From: Treponema sp.
GTDB taxonomy: Bacteria; Spirochaetota; Spirochaetia; Treponematales; Breznakiellaceae
Direction: 5' to 3'
DNA length: 9,742 bases
Assembly: GCA_031278025.1 (NCBI GenBank)
Contig: JAITLF010000016.1
Coordinates: forward strand, 1-9,742
Part shown: positions 6,494-9,742 of the stretch, one piece after another
Numbering within the stretch: the first letter of the stretch is position 1
Layout: each line of letters opens with the position of its first letter
Made by a program: the position numbers and the translations under genes
Notes under the pieces: model-generated
The model's input: only the letters and a program-made list of their open reading frames with translations
The model's database searches: none
Told to the model about the DNA's origin: nothing

Positions 6494-7282
6494 ATGGTTG
6501 ATTATGTTACTATGCCGCCTAAAGAAGCCCGCGCGTTGATACGGGAAGGCAAATACACTAAACAGACATCGGGGATGTGCGCGGGTTACGCCCAAGCCAA
6601 TCTCGCGGTCCTTCCCGCGGAGTATGCTTACGATTTCTTGCTTTTCACCCAGCGGAACCCAAAATCCTGCCCGGTTCTTGAGGTGAGCGACAAGGGGAGC
6701 CGGCAGCTTACGAGTATCGCCCCCGGAGCGGATATCGCCACGGATATTCCCAAATACCGCATGTATAAAAACGGCGTTCTTGAAGGCGAGTACACCGACG
6801 TAACCCGCTATTGGCGGGAGGATTTTGTAAGTTTTCTTATCGGCTGTAGTTTTTCCTTTGAATCCGAATTGCTCGCTTCCGATGTTCCCGTCCGTCATAT
6901 TGAGGAAGACCGCAATGTTCCCATGTACATCACGTCGATTGACTGCGTACCGGCGGGGATCTTCCACGGCAAGATGGTTGTCAGCATGAGGCCCCTGCCG
7001 CCGGACCAGGTGGTAAAAGCGGTAACCGTTACGGCCTCAATGCCCCGTGTCCACGGCGCCCCGGTTCACATTGGCGGCCCTGAAGTCATCGGCATCAAAG
7101 ATATCAACAAGCCGGATTTTGGCGACAGCGTTACGATACATCCCGGCGAAGTGCCGGTGTTTTGGGCCTGCGGGGTAACGCCCCAGTCGGTGGTGATGAG
7201 CGCCAAACCTTCCATCGCCATAACCCACGCGCCGGGTCATATGATGATCACTGATGTAAAAAACACCCTGCTTAAATTTTAG
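6494..7282 (+). CDS. DUF1445/YcsI family protein (D-glutamate cyclase-like putative hydro-lyase)
   Basis: A 262-residue protein matching the YcsI/DUF1445 family along its whole length. Seen motifs are MCAGYAQANLAVLP, LLFTQRNPKSCPVLEV, ATDIPKYRMYKNGVLEGEYT, FLIGCSFSFESEL, RNVPMYITSIDCVPAG, VTASMPRVHGAPVHIG, PVFWACGVTPQSVVMSAKPS and THAPGHMMITD. Bacterial members are usually labelled putative hydro-lyase. The mammalian mitochondrial protein DGLUCY, which interconverts D-glutamate and 5-oxo-D-proline, contains a related domain, and this fits a cluster built around 5-oxoproline. AAAGGAG at 6480-6486 overlaps the end of the pxpC stop codon and sets ATG 6494. ycsI occurs in the equivalent Bacillus cluster. 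The family call is firm; the D-glutamate cyclase activity is an inference. Confidence 0.9.
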   Translation: MVDYVTMPPKEARALIREGKYTKQTSGMCAGYAQANLAVLPAEYAYDFLLFTQRNPKSCPVLEVSDKGSRQLTSIAPGADIATDIPKYRMYKNGVLEGEYTDVTRYWREDFVSFLIGCSFSFESELLASDVPVRHIEEDRNVPMYITSIDCVPAGIFHGKMVVSMRPLPPDQVVKAVTVTASMPRVHGAPVHIGGPEVIGIKDINKPDFGDSVTIHPGEVPVFWACGVTPQSVVMSAKPSIAITHAPGHMMITDVKNTLLKF

Positions 7283-7289
7283 AGCTGCG

Positions 7290-8084
7290 GTGGAGGAATC
7301 AATACTGCGGCGGAAGCTGGCGGCGCGTCGTTTCGGCGGCATCCTGCATTTTTTCGACACCCTTTCCTCCACCAGCGATTATGCCAAAGCCCTGGCCGCC
7401 GAAGGAGCGGCGGAGGGCGCCGTGGTGGTGGCGGATAGCCAAAGCGCCGGGCGGGGAACCGGGAACCGGCGGTGGCTGTCCCCACCCCGGACCGGCATGT
7501 GGCTGAGTTACATACAAAGGCCGTCGTTTCACCCCCGCAGGATCCGGGAAACCGGTATTCTGGCGGCTTACAGCATCGCCGCGGTACTGCGGGAACACTA
7601 CGCAGTGCAGGTGAAGCTCAAGTGGCCCAACGACATAGTCTTGGGAGGGAAAAAACTCGGCGGCATCTTATCCGAAGGCTGCGCGGCGGGGGATACGGTG
7701 TCCTGGCTGGTAACCGGCCTGGGGCTAAACGTTAACGCCGCCGCATTTCCGCCGGAACTTCAGCACACGGCCACATCCCTTTTTCTGGAATGCGGCCGCT
7801 CTTTTGACCGCGGGGATTTGATCGCCGCGTATCTGGAACGGCTGGAAGCGGAGTACCACCGTTATGTAGCCGAAGGTTCGCTTGAGCATATCATTCCAGC
7901 CTACAATGCCCTTTTGATCCACCGGGGGCGATTCATCCGCCTGATAAAACATCAGGAAGAACTTTTGGTTTTTTCCGAGGGGATCAACCGGTTCGGCGAA
8001 TTGCGGGTGCGGGAACCCGGCGGGACGATCCGCACGGTAGGGATCGGGGAAATATCGGTCCGGGGGCTGGAAGGCTATACATAA
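7290..8084 (+). CDS. birA: Biotin-protein ligase without DNA-binding domain (BirA/BPL catalytic type)
   Basis: A 264-residue biotin-[carboxyl-carrier] ligase that makes biotinyl-AMP and transfers biotin to the lysine of a carrier protein. The substrate-binding loop reads GRGTGNRRW (54-62), and the catalytic block KWPNDIVLGGKKLGGIL (111-127) contains the lysine equivalent to E. coli K183 at K122. The small C-terminal domain ends GTIRTVGIGEISVRG. The protein begins almost directly at the catalytic domain (HFFDTLSSTSDYAK at about 20-33), so it lacks the winged-helix repressor domain of E. coli BirA and should not repress biotin genes itself. GTG 7290 lies 7 nt after the upstream stop with only a weak ribosome site, suggesting coupling. 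As the last gene of the operon it probably charges the short carrier encoded at 2535, whose target motif is atypical. Confidence 0.93.
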   Translation: MEESILRRKLAARRFGGILHFFDTLSSTSDYAKALAAEGAAEGAVVVADSQSAGRGTGNRRWLSPPRTGMWLSYIQRPSFHPRRIRETGILAAYSIAAVLREHYAVQVKLKWPNDIVLGGKKLGGILSEGCAAGDTVSWLVTGLGLNVNAAAFPPELQHTATSLFLECGRSFDRGDLIAAYLERLEAEYHRYVAEGSLEHIIPAYNALLIHRGRFIRLIKHQEELLVFSEGINRFGELRVREPGGTIRTVGIGEISVRGLEGYT

Positions 8085-8097
8085 AACACCGCTTCCT

Positions 8098-8128
8098 CCC
8101 GCGCCATCTGGCGTTCACAAGGCGCGGG
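8098..8128. terminator. Hairpin between convergent birA and corA, weak terminator candidate
   Basis: CCCGCGCC (8098-8105) and GGCGCGGG (8121-8128) form a perfect 8-bp GC stem with a 15-nt loop, 13 nt after the birA stop. Only TAATT follows on the + strand, with no T run, so classic intrinsic termination is doubtful. It sits in the 83-bp gap between two convergent genes, where a shared end signal is expected. Confidence 0.4.
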
Positions 8129-8167
8129 TAATTGCCCCGCGGCCAAAGCCCCGGACTGAATTGGCGG

Positions 8168-9157
8168 CTAAAGGCTTATGGGCGAATAAACCACGGGGCG
8201 TTTCATCTTCCCCTGAATGTTCAGCTTCTTGCGCTTCCATTCCGTGGTAAGGAGTATCGCGCCAAAGATAGAAGCCGCAAGGCTTATACAAAGGATGCCC
8301 CCGCCGATGAAACTATGGCTCTGAAACGGGAGGCCCACATTCATGCCGTAGAAGCTGTAGATCAGCGTGGGGATCATCAGGACGATGGACACGATGGTCA
8401 GGCGCTTCATGACGATGTTCAGGTTATTGGAAATGACGCTGGCAAAGGCGTCCATAGTCCCCGTCAGAATCGACGAATAGATGTTGGCCATTTCTATAGC
8501 CTGCTTGTTTTCCGTAAGCACGTCTTCCAAAAGCTCCCGTTCATCCTCCCTGAACCTGAAAATCGGCGATTTTTGGAGCTTTTCCAGGAGCAGTTCGTTG
8601 GTCTTGATGCTCGTCGTGAAGTACACCAGGGACTTTTGCAGGGAAAGGAGCTGAATAAGCTCGTTGTTTTTGATAGACCGCTGAAGTTCCCGTTCTATGC
8701 TGTTGGTCCGCTTGTTGAGCTCCTTCAAGGACTTAAGGAAGGTGAACGCCGCCCGGCCCAGCAGGTTGAGGACGAAGGCGCTCTTATTCCGTATGTTGAA
8801 CCCCCGTATCCGGTTTTTAAGCAGATCGTCCAGGGCGTCGCTGGAGCGCTGGCAAATCGTTACGATTTTATCGGAGAAAAGGACGATTCCCAGGGGGAGG
8901 GTAAAGAAGGACACTTCGTAAGAGCCGTCATAGACCGGAAGCCGCACGATGAGCGCGGTATAATCATCCTCTTTTTCGATCCGCGCCTGTTCGTCGGCGT
9001 CCATGATGTCGGTAAGCAATTCACCTGAAATTTTGAATTCGTGCTGCAGCCGTTTAAGGTCCGCTTTGGTAAGGTCTCTGGCATCGATCCAGCACCCCTT
9101 GGCTACCGCATCAATTTCCGTGAGTCCGTATTCGCCGTGAGTTCGAATTACAATCAT
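8168..9157 (-). CDS. corA: CorA family magnesium/divalent cation channel
   Basis: A 329-residue CorA protein, close to the usual 310-350. The long cytoplasmic N-terminal part (1 to about 255) is charged, with helical stretches such as LLKNRIRGFNIRNK and ELLEDVLTENKQAIEMANIY. It is followed by two membrane helices at the C-terminus. The first ends in the invariant selectivity motif YGMN (G271-M272-N273) followed by VGLPF; the second (GGGILCISLAASIFGAILL) leads to a short basic tail. The family forms pentameric channels for Mg2+ (also Co2+, Ni2+) in the inner membrane. The start codon is at 9157-9155 with GGAG at 9169-9166. The ribosome site lies inside an inverted repeat (9161-9194), and a 41-codon ORF lies upstream, pointing to leader control. 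It is convergent with birA and not part of that operon. A large open frame on the opposite strand is only its shadow. Confidence 0.95.
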   Translation of the reverse strand: MIVIRTHGEYGLTEIDAVAKGCWIDARDLTKADLKRLQHEFKISGELLTDIMDADEQARIEKEDDYTALIVRLPVYDGSYEVSFFTLPLGIVLFSDKIVTICQRSSDALDDLLKNRIRGFNIRNKSAFVLNLLGRAAFTFLKSLKELNKRTNSIERELQRSIKNNELIQLLSLQKSLVYFTTSIKTNELLLEKLQKSPIFRFREDERELLEDVLTENKQAIEMANIYSSILTGTMDAFASVISNNLNIVMKRLTIVSIVLMIPTLIYSFYGMNVGLPFQSHSFIGGGILCISLAASIFGAILLTTEWKRKKLNIQGKMKRPVVYSPISL

Positions 9158-9160
9158 GAT

Positions 9161-9204
9161 GGTTTCTCCTCTAGTTTACCGGCCCGGAGAAACCGAAAGG
9201 TTCC
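9161..9204 (-). promoter_or_regulatory. corA leader: inverted repeat covering the Shine-Dalgarno, with competing hairpin
   Basis: Read on the minus strand, GGTTTCTCC (9194-9186) and GGAGAAACC (9169-9161) are perfect 9-bp complements separated by 16 nt. The second arm contains the corA ribosome site GGAG and ends 3 nt before the ATG. Pairing would block translation of corA. A second, smaller hairpin, GGAACC (9204-9199), loop TTTC, GGTTTC (9194-9189) with one G-T pair, uses the same upstream arm and would free the ribosome site. The two structures exclude each other. A role in regulation is inferred from geometry only. Confidence 0.5.
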
Positions 9205-9218
9205 GCACGCGGCGTATA

Positions 9219-9344
9219 CTACCGCCCGCTCAGGTTCTCCCAGGGAAATGCCGTAAACTGCCCATGTTTAATTTTATACGCTAGGTCATGTATGAAGTCA
9301 TTGTGATAGCCGGGTAAGCTGCCGCCGCCGTCCGAATCGGACAT
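9219..9344 (-). CDS. Small ORF (41 aa) upstream of corA, candidate leader peptide or small protein
   Basis: The ATG at 9344-9342 is followed by 40 more codons and TAG at 9221-9219. The product begins MSDSDGGGSLPGYHNDF and ends FPWENLSGR. A near-ideal ribosome site AAGGAGGA (9358-9351) lies 6-7 nt before the ATG, and a promoter-like sequence lies about 75 bp upstream, so translation is likely. I do not recognise the protein. It is hydrophilic, with a Gly-rich start, several His and aromatic residues, and no membrane segment or signal peptide. It ends 61 nt before corA on the same strand, and a ribosome pausing at its stop would reach close to the start of the competing hairpins at 9204. This resembles the layout of leader ORFs before Mg2+ transporter genes such as corL and mgtL of Salmonella, by position rather than sequence. 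An ATG at 9350 in another frame opens only 22 codons and is less likely. Confidence 0.6.
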   Translation of the reverse strand: MSDSDGGGSLPGYHNDFIHDLAYKIKHGQFTAFPWENLSGR

Positions 9345-9417
9345 GGCATTTCCTCCTTGAAATGGGATTTCATGAGCCTTCATGCGAAGTTCACGCTCGG
9401 TTACGCAGAATGGAGTG

Positions 9418-9446
9418 AGTATATTCTACCGCCATGGCTTTTACAA
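9418..9446 (-). promoter_or_regulatory. Sigma-70-type promoter for the small ORF and corA
   Basis: On the minus strand TTGTAA (9446-9441) and TATACT (9423-9418) are spaced by exactly 17 bp, matching the consensus in 4 of 6 and 5 of 6 positions. Transcription would begin near 9410, giving a leader of about 65 nt before the small ORF and about 250 nt before corA. The -35 box contains the TAA stop codon of the upstream proline-rich gene. Shortly before the ribosome site, GAAAT-CCC-ATTTC (9371-9359 region) can form a small hairpin. Confidence 0.6.
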
Positions 9447-9742
9447 GAGAGCCGGCGGTTCGGGGAGCGGGGCCGGCGCGTCGGGAAGCGGGGCCGGCGC
9501 GTCGGGAAGCGGGGCCGGCGCGCCGGGAAGCGGGGCCGGCGTTTCGGGAAGCGGGTCTGGCGCGTCGGGGAGCGGGTCCGGCGGTTCGGGAAGCGGGTCC
9601 GGCGCGCCGGGGAGCGGGGCCGGGGCTTCGGGGAGCGGGTCCGGGGCTTCGGGGAGCGGGTCCGGCGCGTCGGGAAGCGGGGCCGGCGCTTGGGGGAGCG
9701 GGCCTGGCGCTTGGGGAAGCGGGGCCGGCGCGTCGGGAAGCG
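9441..9742 (-). CDS. C-terminal end of a proline-rich heptapeptide-repeat protein (cut by window edge)
   Basis: Reading in from the right edge, 99 codons are open to TAA at 9443-9441. They encode 14 tandem heptads: LPDAPAP, LPQAPGP, LPQAPAP, LPDAPDP, LPEAPDP, LPEAPAP, LPGAPDP, LPEPPDP, LPDAPDP, LPETPAP, LPGAPAP, LPDAPAP twice, and a final LPEPPAL plus L. Leu1, Pro2, Pro5 and Pro7 are invariant until the last unit. Position 3 is D/E/Q/G and position 6 A/D/G, and Leu and Pro codons differ by silent changes (CTT/CTC, CCG/CCA). That pattern suits a selected, extended, acidic proline-rich tail or linker rather than a folded domain. The true function lies in the missing N-terminal part. Other frames across the array are also open because of its composition; this strand is preferred for its clean stop and its co-direction with the small ORF and corA. 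Confidence 0.6.
   Translation of the reverse strand, partial: LPDAPAPLPQAPGPLPQAPAPLPDAPDPLPEAPDPLPEAPAPLPGAPDPLPEPPDPLPDAPDPLPETPAPLPGAPAPLPDAPAPLPDAPAPLPEPPALL
9447..9742. repeat. 21-bp GC-rich tandem repeat, about 14 copies
   Basis: A 21-bp unit with + strand consensus GGGGCCGGCGCGTCGGGAAG (first 20 bases, then C) repeats without interruption to the window end and probably beyond. Copies differ at a few positions, for example TCC for GCC or GCTTC for GCGTC, so the array is old enough to have diverged but still regular in length. Because 21 is a multiple of 3, gain or loss of copies keeps the reading frame and would lengthen or shorten the encoded proline-rich tail by 7 residues at a time. 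Confidence 0.9.

Noticed and set aside
8098..8128. Strong intrinsic terminator after birA
   Set aside because: The stem is good but no T run follows on either strand, so it is kept only as a weak candidate.
8132..9028. 298-residue open frame on the + strand over corA
   Set aside because: The minus strand encodes a clear CorA with GMN motif and ribosome site; the + frame has no ribosome site or family pattern.
9271..9280. TATAAA-like -10 box on the minus strand directly before corA
   Set aside because: It lies inside the 41-codon ORF and no convincing -35 sequence is found at the right distance; the promoter at 9418-9446 is much better.
9434..9742. + strand frame starting at ATG 9434 that runs through the 21-bp repeats (MAFTREPAVRG...)
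   Set aside because: There is no ribosome site before it, and several frames are open simply from the repeat composition. The minus frame ends in a clean stop and fits the direction of its neighbours. It is not fully excluded.
9447..9742. CRISPR array
   Set aside because: The 21-bp units are contiguous tandem repeats with no unique spacers, and they maintain a reading frame.

Overview
The window is about 9.7 kb of moderately GC-rich bacterial DNA with dense, mostly co-directional genes. Its style would fit a spirochaete of the termite-gut Treponema type: Gram-negative-like AGGAGG ribosome sites, short intergenic gaps, and a GC-rich palindromic block beside AT-rich spacer. That taxonomic guess is weak and rests on no marker gene.

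Left edge (1-552). The window opens with the C-terminal end of a D12-class adenine-specific DNA methyltransferase and its hairpin terminator. A 0.3 kb spacer follows. It holds an 11-bp direct repeat with 22-bp spacing, a strikingly GC-rich multi-hairpin element at about 351-443, and a good sigma-70-type promoter (502-530) just before the first gene of the main operon.

Main operon (553-8084, all +). Eight genes lie within 1-37 nt of one another: a biotin carboxylase carrying an extra cytidylate-kinase-like C-terminal domain; a 75-residue biotin carrier protein; pxpA; an NRAMP-related membrane transporter that lacks the usual metal-site residues; pxpB; pxpC; a DUF1445/YcsI protein (D-glutamate cyclase-like family); and a biotin-protein ligase without a DNA-binding domain. 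PxpABC is the ATP-dependent 5-oxoprolinase known from Bacillus, where the ycsF-ycsG-ycsI-kipI-kipA order brings the same transporter and DUF1445 families together. PxpB and PxpC are also homologous to the carboxyltransferase part of urea carboxylase. The operon therefore encodes, as separate proteins, all parts of a urea-carboxylase-like biotin enzyme (biotin carboxylase, carrier, carboxyltransferase-like pair) plus the ligase that charges the carrier. No AccA/AccD-type carboxyltransferase is present. The inference is a self-contained biotin-linked system acting on 5-oxoproline or a related lactam or amide.

Right part (8168-9742, all -). corA, encoding a Mg2+/divalent cation channel, is preceded by a leader. 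The leader contains a previously easy-to-miss 41-codon ORF with a strong ribosome site and a perfect 9-bp inverted repeat that covers the corA Shine-Dalgarno, with a competing smaller hairpin. A strong promoter lies upstream of the small ORF, and its -35 box overlaps the stop codon of the next gene. That gene runs off the right edge and ends in 14 tandem proline-rich heptapeptides (LP-D/E/Q/G-A-P-x-P) encoded by a 21-bp repeat.
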